Positions 9,635 to 16,979 of a stretch of 64,000 nt of DNA are shown piece by piece (position 1 is the stretch's first letter; the number at the start of each line of letters is the position of its first letter). This DNA comes from Paractinoplanes lichenicola (lineage in GTDB: Bacteria; Actinomycetota; Actinomycetes; Mycobacteriales; Micromonosporaceae). Where the stretch lies: the NCBI RefSeq assembly GCF_016785085.1, contig NZ_JAENHO010000003.1, positions 806,001 through 870,000 of the forward strand, read 5' to 3'. A program made the position numbers and the translations under genes. The notes beneath the pieces are model-generated. The model was not told the DNA's origin. It did not search any database and saw only the letters and a program-made list of their open reading frames with translations.

Positions 9635-10648
9635 TCAGCGCGGTGGTGCGGTGCTTCCCCGCGGGGTCAGGTGGGCCGTTCCCGCCTCGACGTTGCTGAC
9701 CTGCTTGCCGTCGATCGCGGCCAGCAGCTCGCGGGCGGCGTGCGCGCCGTATTCGGCGATGTCGCGCGACAGGGCCGTGAGCGGCGGGTGCACCAGGCTG
9801 CACAGCGGCGAGTCGTCCCAGGCCACGATGGACAGGTCGCCCGGCACGGCCAGCCCCATCTCCTGCGCCACGGCCAGGCCGGCCACGGCCATCACGTCGT
9901 TGTCGTAGATGATGGCGGTGGGGCGGTCGGCGCCGATCAGGAGCCGGCGCGTCGCCCGGCCGCCCTCTTCGCCCGTGTAGTCGGACGGCACGGTCAGCGC
10001 CTCGTTGAGGCCGAGCGCGGCGCAGACGTCGTTGAAGGCCCGGGTGCGGGTCTGCGTGTGCAGCAGGCCGGGCAGGCCGCTGACCCGGGCGATCCGGCGA
10101 TGGCCGAGCGCCGTCAGGTAGCGCACCGTCTCGGTGATCGCGCCGGCGTCGTCCGACCACACCTGGGCGATCTTGCCGGTGTCGCCGGGCCCGCCGATGA
10201 CGACCGCCGGAAGTTGCAGCTTTTGCAGAACCGGGATGCGGACGTCGTTCTCGCGGAGGTCGGTCACGATGACGCCGTCGATGCGGCGCTCGCCCCACCA
10301 CCGGCGATAGACCTCGACCTCCTGCTCGGGGGTGGCCACCACCTGCAGGGTCAGCGCGTAGGAGCGGGCGGCCAGCTCGGCCTCGAAGCCGCTGATCAGG
10401 CCCATGAAGAACGGCTCGATGCTGAGGATGCGGGCCGGGCGCGACAGGGTCAGGCCGACGGCACGCGCGCTGGCCCCGGACAGCGCTCGCGCGGCGCTGT
10501 TGGGGTTGAAGCCGATCTCCTGGGCGATCGCGACGATGCGCTGCCGGGTCGCCTCGGAGACGCCGGGCTGGCCGTTCAGCGCGTACGACACCGCGCCTTT
10601 CGACACGCCCGCCCGCCGCGCTATGTCGGCGATCGTGGGCCGCTTCAC
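9635..10648 (-). CDS. LacI-family transcriptional regulator
   Basis: 337 residues. The helix-turn-helix is at residues 3-24 (PTIADIARRAGVSKGAVSYA), followed by the hinge and a periplasmic-binding-protein-like sugar domain ending in VAWDDSPLCSLVHPPLTAL. It is divergent from the sugar ABC transporter operon and very likely represses it, and itself, until a manno-sugar is present. Two LacI-type operator candidates lie in the 309-bp divergent region, one near each promoter. Family assignment is certain; the effector is inferred from the beta-mannosidase in the operon. Confidence 0.93.
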   Translation of the reverse strand: MKRPTIADIARRAGVSKGAVSYALNGQPGVSEATRQRIVAIAQEIGFNPNSAARALSGASARAVGLTLSRPARILSIEPFFMGLISGFEAELAARSYALTLQVVATPEQEVEVYRRWWGERRIDGVIVTDLRENDVRIPVLQKLQLPAVVIGGPGDTGKIAQVWSDDAGAITETVRYLTALGHRRIARVSGLPGLLHTQTRTRAFNDVCAALGLNEALTVPSDYTGEEGGRATRRLLIGADRPTAIIYDNDVMAVAGLAVAQEMGLAVPGDLSIVAWDDSPLCSLVHPPLTALSRDIAEYGAHAARELLAAIDGKQVSNVEAGTAHLTPRGSTAPPR

Positions 10649-10706
10649 TCGGTCTCCTCTTTTCCCGCCGAGCCTACCGGCGGAGTTTACCGGTGCAGGA
10701 ATCGGT

Positions 10707-10716
10707 AGAGCGCTCT
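10707..10716. promoter_or_regulatory. LacI-type operator O1
   Basis: Perfect palindrome AGAGCGCTCT, the GC-centred core typical of LacI-family operators, 59 bp upstream of the lacI-type start codon. It probably mediates autoregulation. Confidence 0.6.
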
Positions 10717-10843
10717 CACGCGAATCCGCGCCGTCATGGCGGATCGGCCGAGGCGTGTCTTGATCGGTTAAGTGTTGGCGACCACACCCACTTTGTAAAC
10801 AGCGATCGCCACTTTAGTCCGTTTCACCCTGCTTAACGGACAC

Positions 10844-10857
10844 TGACAACGTTGACA
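10844..10857. promoter_or_regulatory. LacI-type operator O2
   Basis: TGACAACGTTGACA, with a perfect CAACGTTG core and near-symmetric flanks, lies 21 bp upstream of the -35 box of the transporter promoter. The core differs from O1 (ACGT against GCGC centre), so one of the two may belong to another regulator. An additional inverted repeat GTCCGTT-N11-AACGGAC lies just upstream at 10817-10841. Confidence 0.5.
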
Positions 10858-10878
10858 GATCACCGGCGTAACACGGTA

Positions 10879-10907
10879 TTGACACTTATCGAGGACCGGC
10901 TTAGCGT
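10879..10907 (+). promoter_or_regulatory. Promoter of the mannoside transporter operon
   Basis: TTGACA (10879-10884), a 17-bp spacer and TAGCGT (10902-10907): an excellent housekeeping-sigma promoter. The predicted start is near 10914, about 44 nt before the binding-protein ATG. Confidence 0.7.
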
Positions 10908-10957
10908 CTCCACAACTTACCCGGTTCAGTAAATCTCTCTCCGGCATGGAGGCTCCA

Positions 10958-12244
10958 ATGAGACGGACTTTGAGCGCGGTCGCGGCCGGCCTCGCGGCAA
11001 CCTTGGTGATCGCGGGCTGCAGCGGTCGTGACCTTGAGAGCAGCAACAAGACCGAGGGCGGCAGCGGCGAGCAGATCACGCTGAAGGTCGCGTTCTGGGG
11101 CGACATGGGCCTCGACAAGCTCAAGGCCGACTACGAGAAGGCCCACCCGAACGTCAAGATCGTGCTGAACACGGGCGAGTTCAACGCCCAGCACGAGGAC
11201 CTGCAGAAGAAGCTGGTCGCGGGCACCGGCGCCCCGGACATCTCGGCGGTCGACGAGGGCTTCATCGTTCAGTTCCGCAACCAGTCCGACAAGTTCGTCA
11301 ACCTGCTCGACAAGGGCGCCGGCGACTTCGAGTCGAAGTATCTGGACTGGAAGTGGAAGGCCTCCATGTCGTCCGACGGCAAGCAGATCGGCCTCGGCAC
11401 CGACGTCGGCGGCCTGGCCATGTGCTACCGCTCCGACCTGTTCAAGGCGGCCGGCCTGCCCACCGATCGCGAGGAGGTCTCGAAGCTCTGGACCAACTGG
11501 GACCAGTTCATCGAGGTCGGCAAGAAGTACGTGGCCAAGACCGGCAAGAAGTTCGTCGACTCCGGCACCAACATGTTCAACCCCGTGCTCGCCCAGCAGC
11601 CGGTCGGCTTCTACAACGAGCAGGAGCAGCTGCAGATGGACGGCGGCCCCAAGGTCGCGTTCGACGTGAGCATGAAGGCGATCGACGCCGGCATCTCGGC
11701 CAACCTGGCCAGCTTCCAGCCCAACTGGAACCAGGGCTTCAAGAAGGACCAGTTCGCCGTGCTGGCCTGCCCGGCGTGGATGCTCGGCCACATCCAGGAG
11801 ACCGCGCCCGACCAGAAGGGCAAGTGGGACATCGCCGCGATCCCCGGCGGCGGCGGCAACTGGGGCGGCTCGTGGTGGACCGTCCCGTCGCAGGGCAAGA
11901 ACATCGACGCCGCGGTCGACTTCGTGAAGTGGATGGTTCAGCCCGAGCAGCAGATCGAGGTCTTCGAGACGGTCGGCAACCTGCCCTCGCAGCCCGACCT
12001 CTACAAGGACCCGAAGGTGCTGGCCTACAAGAAGGAGTTCATGAGCAACGCGCCCACCGGCCAGATCTTCGCGGCCACCGCGGCCGGCCTCAAGCCGCAA
12101 TACCTGGGCAAGAAGAACGGCCCGACCCGCGTGGCCGTGGAGAACGTGATCACCCGCGTGCAGCAGGGCGGGCTCAAGTCGAGTGCGGCGTGGCCCGAGG
12201 CGGTCAAGCAGGCCGAGAAGGTCGCCAAGACCGGTAAGGCCTGA
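10958..12244 (+). CDS. Sugar ABC transporter substrate-binding lipoprotein
   Basis: 428 residues from ATG 10958, preferred over ATG 10946 because GGAGG lies 5 nt before it. Signal peptide MRRTLSAVAAGLAATLVIAGC with lipobox IAGC. The body is a family-1 solute-binding fold (AFWGDMGLDKLKADYEKAHP, then WNQGFKKDQFAVLACPAWML). It captures an oligosaccharide outside the cell and delivers it to the two permeases that follow. A beta-mannosidase at the operon end suggests a mannoside substrate. Expression is presumably set by the divergent LacI protein. Confidence 0.93.
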   Translation: MRRTLSAVAAGLAATLVIAGCSGRDLESSNKTEGGSGEQITLKVAFWGDMGLDKLKADYEKAHPNVKIVLNTGEFNAQHEDLQKKLVAGTGAPDISAVDEGFIVQFRNQSDKFVNLLDKGAGDFESKYLDWKWKASMSSDGKQIGLGTDVGGLAMCYRSDLFKAAGLPTDREEVSKLWTNWDQFIEVGKKYVAKTGKKFVDSGTNMFNPVLAQQPVGFYNEQEQLQMDGGPKVAFDVSMKAIDAGISANLASFQPNWNQGFKKDQFAVLACPAWMLGHIQETAPDQKGKWDIAAIPGGGGNWGGSWWTVPSQGKNIDAAVDFVKWMVQPEQQIEVFETVGNLPSQPDLYKDPKVLAYKKEFMSNAPTGQIFAATAAGLKPQYLGKKNGPTRVAVENVITRVQQGGLKSSAAWPEAVKQAEKVAKTGKA

Positions 12245-12256
12245 CGGTTCAGCCAG

Positions 12257-12281
12257 GCGGGGCGGCGGCACGCCGCCCCGC
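12257..12281 (+). terminator. Intercistronic hairpin after the binding-protein gene
   Basis: An 11-bp perfect stem with a 3-nt loop (GCGGGGCGGCG paired with CGCCGCCCCGC) lies between the binding-protein stop and the first permease. No T-run follows. Such hairpins usually stabilise the 5' message or give partial termination, keeping the binding protein in excess over the permeases. Confidence 0.7.
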
Positions 12282-12299
12282 TCTTCCCTAGGAGAGGCC

Positions 12300-13280
12300 G
12301 TGTCCCTCACTGAGCTCCGGCCGGCGTCGCATCGCCCCGCCCCGCCGCCGAAGAAAGTCAGAACCAGGAGCTGGCTCTACCGGTTCGACAACAAGACCAT
12401 CCCGTACGTCTTCATCTCCCCGTTCTTCATCCTGTTCGGCATCTTCGGCGTCTTCCCGCTGATCTTCAACGGCGTCGTCGCGGTGCGGAACTGGCGGCTG
12501 GACGACCCGACGCTGACCGGCTGGGCCGGCCTCGGCAACTTCGAGCGGCTGCTGTCCGACGAGGACTTCTGGAACGCGCTGGGCAACACGTTCGGCATCT
12601 TCATCCTGTCGACCGTGCCGCAGCTGCTGATCGCGCTGATCATCGCGAACCTGCTCAACCGCAAGCTGCGCGGCACGACCTTCTGGCGGATCGGCATTCT
12701 GCTGCCGTATCTGACCCCGGTCGTCGCCTCGACCCTGGTCTTCGCGATCTTCTTCGCCCGCGACAACGGCATGGCCAACTGGTTCCTGTCGCTGGTCGGC
12801 TTCGGGCAGGAGACCCCGCTCGACTGGCGGGCCCAGAAGTGGAGCGCGTGGATCGCCATCGCCACGATGGTCAACTGGAAGTGGATCGGCTACAACGCCT
12901 TGCTCTACCTGTCGGCGATGCAGGCCATCCCCAAGGACGTGTACGAGGCGGCGGCCGTCGACGGCGCCGGCGCGTGGCGGCAGCTGTGGCGGATCACCGT
13001 GCCCATGATCCAGCCGGTCGTGGTGTTCACCGTGATCCTGTCCACCATCGGGGGGCTGCAGCTGTTCAACGAGCCGATGATGTTCGACGAGAACCCGCAG
13101 TCGGCCAGCGGCGGCTCGGCCCATCAGTTCCAGACAATCGCCCAGCTCATCTACAAGGTCGGCTGGAAGGACCTCGACCTGGGTTACGCCGCGGCGATGT
13201 CCTGGGCTCTGTTCCTGATCATCCTGCTCGTCGCCGGCCTCAACACCCTGCTCACCCGGCGCATCGGAGGCGACCGATGA
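12300..13280 (+). CDS. Sugar ABC transporter permease (MalF-type)
   Basis: 326 residues from GTG 12300, with AGGAGA upstream; the longer open frame crosses the hairpin and is rejected. Six membrane segments are visible, the first at about residues 36-60. The ABC-interaction EAA loop is EAAAVDGAGAWRQLWRITVP. It forms the inner-membrane channel with the next gene, whose ATG overlaps its stop (ATGA). A CUT1-family importer for oligosaccharides. Confidence 0.93.
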   Translation: MSLTELRPASHRPAPPPKKVRTRSWLYRFDNKTIPYVFISPFFILFGIFGVFPLIFNGVVAVRNWRLDDPTLTGWAGLGNFERLLSDEDFWNALGNTFGIFILSTVPQLLIALIIANLLNRKLRGTTFWRIGILLPYLTPVVASTLVFAIFFARDNGMANWFLSLVGFGQETPLDWRAQKWSAWIAIATMVNWKWIGYNALLYLSAMQAIPKDVYEAAAVDGAGAWRQLWRITVPMIQPVVVFTVILSTIGGLQLFNEPMMFDENPQSASGGSAHQFQTIAQLIYKVGWKDLDLGYAAAMSWALFLIILLVAGLNTLLTRRIGGDR

Positions 13281-14134
13281 CCAAGACGTACATCAATCGC
13301 GCGCCTCAGGACACCGGCGGCACCTGGCTGACGTACGTGAGCCTCGGGGTGGTCCTGCTCTTCTCGGCCTTCCCGGTCTACTGGATGTTCGTCATCTCGA
13401 CGAGCACCGACGAGGCCGTGGCCCAGATCCCGCCGTCCGTCCTGCCCGGCGGCGAGTTCTGGACCAACGCGAACGAGGTGTTCACGCTCAATGAGGTCTT
13501 CTTCGCGGCCTCGCTGATCAACAGCGTGATCGTCTCGTCCGTGATCACCCTGGCCACGCTGTTCTTCTGCTCGCTGGCCGGCTTCGCGTTCGCCAAGCTG
13601 CGCTTCCGCGGCCGCAACGCGCTGCTGGTGGTGGTCGTGCTGACCCTGACCGTGCCCAGCCAGCTCGGCATCGTCGCCCTCTACATCGTGATGGGCAAGC
13701 TCGGCTGGAACGGCACCCTGCTCGCGGTCATCGCCCCCGGGCTGGTCAGCGCGTTCGGCGTCTTCTACATGCGGCAGTTCATCGCGCACGCCGTGCCCGA
13801 CGAGCTGGTCGAATCGGCCCGCATCGACGGGGCGCTGAACATGCGCGTCTACTGGAACATCGTGCTCCCGGCGATCCGCCCGGCGCTCGCCGTGCTCGGC
13901 CTGCTCACGTTCGTGATGGCCTGGAACGACTTCCAGTGGCCGCTGATCCAGCTCAACGGCACCGACTTCCCGACCTCGATGGTCGCCCTGTCCGACCTGG
14001 CCAGCGGCAACTACGTGATCTATCGGCGGGTGCTGGCGGGTGCGTTCATCGCCACAGTTCCGCTGATCGTCCTGCTGTTGATCGGCGGACGGCAGATCGT
14101 ACGGGGGATCATGGAAGGCGCAGTCAAGTCCTGA
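13277..14134 (+). CDS. Sugar ABC transporter permease (MalG-type)
   Basis: 285 residues; the start overlaps the previous stop by 4 nt. Six membrane segments; the EAA-like loop is VESARIDGALNMRVYWNIVLP and the C-terminus RQIVRGIMEGAVKS is typical of MalG-type partners. No ATP-binding subunit gene follows. As in other actinomycete CUT1 systems, a shared MsiK-type ATPase encoded elsewhere is presumably used. Confidence 0.93.
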   Translation: MTKTYINRAPQDTGGTWLTYVSLGVVLLFSAFPVYWMFVISTSTDEAVAQIPPSVLPGGEFWTNANEVFTLNEVFFAASLINSVIVSSVITLATLFFCSLAGFAFAKLRFRGRNALLVVVVLTLTVPSQLGIVALYIVMGKLGWNGTLLAVIAPGLVSAFGVFYMRQFIAHAVPDELVESARIDGALNMRVYWNIVLPAIRPALAVLGLLTFVMAWNDFQWPLIQLNGTDFPTSMVALSDLASGNYVIYRRVLAGAFIATVPLIVLLLIGGRQIVRGIMEGAVKS

Positions 14135-14169
14135 TCCGTGTTTGTGGATAGGCCCGCAGAAGGAGAACC

Positions 14170-16623
14170 GTGACCTCGTATCGACCCCTGCACGACGGCT
14201 GGACCCTGACCGGAGGCGACATTTCCGGTGTTCCGGCCGCCGTGCCCGGATGCGTGCACACCGACCTGCTGCGGGCCGGCCGGATCGACGACCCGTACCT
14301 GGACGCCAACGAGATCAAGCTCGGCTGGATCGGGCGTACGGAATGGGTGTATTCGACGTCTTTCTCCGCCACCCCCGGTGGACGCACCGACCTCGTCTGC
14401 GCCGGTCTCGACACCGTCGCGGCCGTCGAGCTCAACGGCGAGATCATCGGCGAGACGGCCAACATGCACCGCGGTTACCGTTTCGACGTCAGCTCGCTGC
14501 TGGTCGACGGGGACAACGAGCTGAAGGTCAAGTTCAAGAGCGCTTACGCGTACGCCGAGGGGCAGCGCGACCGGCTCGGCGCGCGCCCCAACGCGTACGA
14601 CGAGCCCTTCAACTTCATTCGCAAGCAGGCCTGCAACTTCGGCTGGGACTGGGGACCGACCCTGGTCACGGCGGGCATCTGGCAGCCGATCGGGCTCGAG
14701 ACGTGGACGACGGCCCGGCTGGCCGAGGTGCGCCCGCAGGTGACGGTGACCGGCGGCGTGGGTCGGGTCGAGCTGCGGGTCCGGCTCGACCGGATCTCCG
14801 ACGCCCCAGTGAAGATCACCGCGTCGGTCGGCGGGCGTACGGCCCAGGCCACGGTCAGCGGCATCGAGGCGCTGCTGATTCTCACCGTGGACGACCCTGA
14901 ACTGTGGTGGCCGCGCGGCTATGGCTCGCAGACCCTGTACGACCTGGACGTCACCCTTTCGTCCGGTGCGGAACAGCTCGACTCCTGGTCCCGCAAGATC
15001 GGCTTCCGGTCCGCGCGCGTGGACACGGCCGACGGCGGGTTCACCGTCGTGATCAACGAGCAGCCGGTGTTCGTACGGGGAATCAACTGGATCCCCGACG
15101 ACGTCTTCGCCGACCGGATCACCCGCGACCGGCTGGCCGCCCGATTCCGCCAGGCGGCCGACGCGAACGTCAACTACCTGCGCGTCTGGGGCGGCGGCCG
15201 CTACGAGTCGGCGGACTTCTACGAGCTCGCCGACGAGATGGGCTTCCTGGTCGGGCAGGACTTCCTGTTCGCGTGCGCGGCCTACCCCGAGGAGGAGCCG
15301 TTCCGCTCCGAGATCGAGGCCGAGGCCCGCGAGAACGTCGTGCGGCTGGCGTCGCACCCGAGCCTCATCGTGTGGACCGGCAACAACGAGAACCTGTGGG
15401 GCCACGAGGACTGGGGCTGGAAGCCGGCGCTCAACGGGCGTACGTGGGGTGCGGGCTTCTACTACGACCTGCTCCCGCGCGTCGTCGGGGAACTCGACCC
15501 GTCCCGCCCGTACTGGCCCGGCAGCCCCTACTCGGGGAGTGCCGACCGCTATCCCAACGACCCGGCCTACGGCACCACGCACATCTGGGACGTGTGGAAC
15601 ACCGACGACTACACGAAATACGCCGCCTACCGCCCGCGCTTCGTCGCCGAGTTCGGCTTCCAGGCCCCGCCCACGTACGCCACCCTGCGCCGCTCGATCT
15701 CCGACAGCGTGCTCGCGCCCGACTCGCCCGGCATGGCCCACCACCAGAAAGCCATCGGCGGCGACGGGAAGCTGTCCCGCGGCCTCGCGAACCACCTGCC
15801 TGCTCACCGGGACTTCGACGACTGGCACTACCTGACACAGCTCAACCAGGCCCGCGCGCTGGCCTTCGGCATCGAGCACTTCCGCTCGCTGAGCCCGCTC
15901 TGCACCGGCACGATCATGTGGCAGCTCAACGACTGCTGGCCGGTCACGTCGTGGGCCGCGGTCGACGGCGACGGGCGCAAGAAGCCCCTCTGGTACGCGA
16001 TGCGCGACGCCTACGCCGATCGCCTGCTCACGTTCCAGCCCCGTACGGGCTCCGCGCTCGCCGCCGGCGGCCCGCTCACCGCCATCGAGCCCGGCGCGGT
16101 CTTCACCCCCGACGGCGCCCCCGCCCTGGTGGCAGTCAACGACGGCCGCACGCCCTGGACCCTCGCCACCACCGTGACCCGCCGCAACCTGGCCGGCGAC
16201 GTGCTGGCCACTCACGACGTGTCGGCCACCATCGACCCCGGCGCGTCGGTGACCCTGACACTCCCGGCCGACGTCGCCACCCCCGGCGACCCGCGCACCG
16301 AGCTGCTGGCCACCGACACCGGCACGACGTGGTTCTGGGCGTCCGACAAGGACATCGCGTGGCCTTTGGCCGACTACACGACCGAGGTCACCCGGGCCGG
16401 CGACACCACGACCGTGACCGTGCACGCCTCGACGATCCTGCGCTCACTCACCCTCTTCCCCGACCGGCTCTCTCCCTCCGCGGAACCCGACCGTGCGGCC
16501 GTCACCGTCCTGCCCGGGCAGTCGGCGACCTTCACGATCCACTCGCCGGAGCCCCTGGACGAAGGTGCTCTGACCAGCCGGCCGGTCCTGCGTTGCGTGA
16601 ACGATATGGGGTCGGCGCAGTGA
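14170..16623 (+). CDS. Beta-mannosidase, GH2 family
   Basis: 817 residues from GTG 14170 with AAGGAGA before it. No signal peptide, so it acts in the cytosol on imported mannosides. Domains in order: a galactose-binding-like N-terminus (VPGCVHTDLLRAG), an immunoglobulin-like domain, then a TIM barrel. The acid/base Glu is in WTGNNENLWG (about residue 408) and the nucleophile Glu in FVAEFGFQ (about 495); the C-terminal beta domains are complete. Located 35 bp after the permease gene, hence the last gene of the LacI-controlled operon. It releases mannose from the non-reducing end of beta-manno-oligosaccharides. Confidence 0.92.
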   Translation: MTSYRPLHDGWTLTGGDISGVPAAVPGCVHTDLLRAGRIDDPYLDANEIKLGWIGRTEWVYSTSFSATPGGRTDLVCAGLDTVAAVELNGEIIGETANMHRGYRFDVSSLLVDGDNELKVKFKSAYAYAEGQRDRLGARPNAYDEPFNFIRKQACNFGWDWGPTLVTAGIWQPIGLETWTTARLAEVRPQVTVTGGVGRVELRVRLDRISDAPVKITASVGGRTAQATVSGIEALLILTVDDPELWWPRGYGSQTLYDLDVTLSSGAEQLDSWSRKIGFRSARVDTADGGFTVVINEQPVFVRGINWIPDDVFADRITRDRLAARFRQAADANVNYLRVWGGGRYESADFYELADEMGFLVGQDFLFACAAYPEEEPFRSEIEAEARENVVRLASHPSLIVWTGNNENLWGHEDWGWKPALNGRTWGAGFYYDLLPRVVGELDPSRPYWPGSPYSGSADRYPNDPAYGTTHIWDVWNTDDYTKYAAYRPRFVAEFGFQAPPTYATLRRSISDSVLAPDSPGMAHHQKAIGGDGKLSRGLANHLPAHRDFDDWHYLTQLNQARALAFGIEHFRSLSPLCTGTIMWQLNDCWPVTSWAAVDGDGRKKPLWYAMRDAYADRLLTFQPRTGSALAAGGPLTAIEPGAVFTPDGAPALVAVNDGRTPWTLATTVTRRNLAGDVLATHDVSATIDPGASVTLTLPADVATPGDPRTELLATDTGTTWFWASDKDIAWPLADYTTEVTRAGDTTTVTVHASTILRSLTLFPDRLSPSAEPDRAAVTVLPGQSATFTIHSPEPLDEGALTSRPVLRCVNDMGSAQ

Positions 16624-16635
16624 TCGCTTGAGCCC

Positions 16636-16661
16636 TGTGGATAACCCTGAATTGTGGATAA
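16636..16661 (-). promoter_or_regulatory. Two perfect DnaA boxes
   Basis: TGTGGATAA occurs at 16636-16644 and again at 16653-16661, i.e. two TTATCCACA boxes on the minus strand, 17 bp start to start and in the same orientation. They lie in the 356-bp gap between the convergent beta-mannosidase and MFS genes. The rest of the gap holds degenerate CGGCGACC-rich sequence and no convincing gene. Confidence 0.55.
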
Positions 16662-16946
16662 CCCGTTCCGCTCGGCTGGGTTCGATACGCTTTTTTAGGG
16701 TGGCGACCCCCGGGCGGGAGGGCCATATTCCGCGGTGATCAAATTCTGCCTACGCGATGATCGGACAGGTGTCAGCCGCGCGGTGATCAGGCTTCTCCAC
16801 TGCGCGGCGACCAGGAACTTCGCCGCGCAGTGTCGAGCTTCAGCCACGATGACCAAGCACCTCCGCCGCACGGCGACCAAGCCCACGGCGACCGAGCATT
16901 GCTGCCGCGCGGCGTTCGCGTTAGTGCCTCCGCGGCGACCGAGCTG

Positions 16947-16976
16947 AGGCGACCGAGTCGCCTCTCCGCGGCGGAG
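16947..16976. terminator. Hairpins between convergent genes
   Basis: AGGCGAC-CGA-GTCGCCT (16947-16963) is a perfect 7-bp stem, followed by a CTCCG/CGGAG stem (16964-16976). They sit directly after the stop of the MFS gene and probably end both convergent transcripts; no T-run is present. Confidence 0.45.
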
Positions 16977-16979
16977 TCC

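Noticed and set aside
16636..16661. Replication origin
   Set aside because: Two DnaA boxes only; no dnaA, dnaN, AT-rich unwinding element or box cluster.
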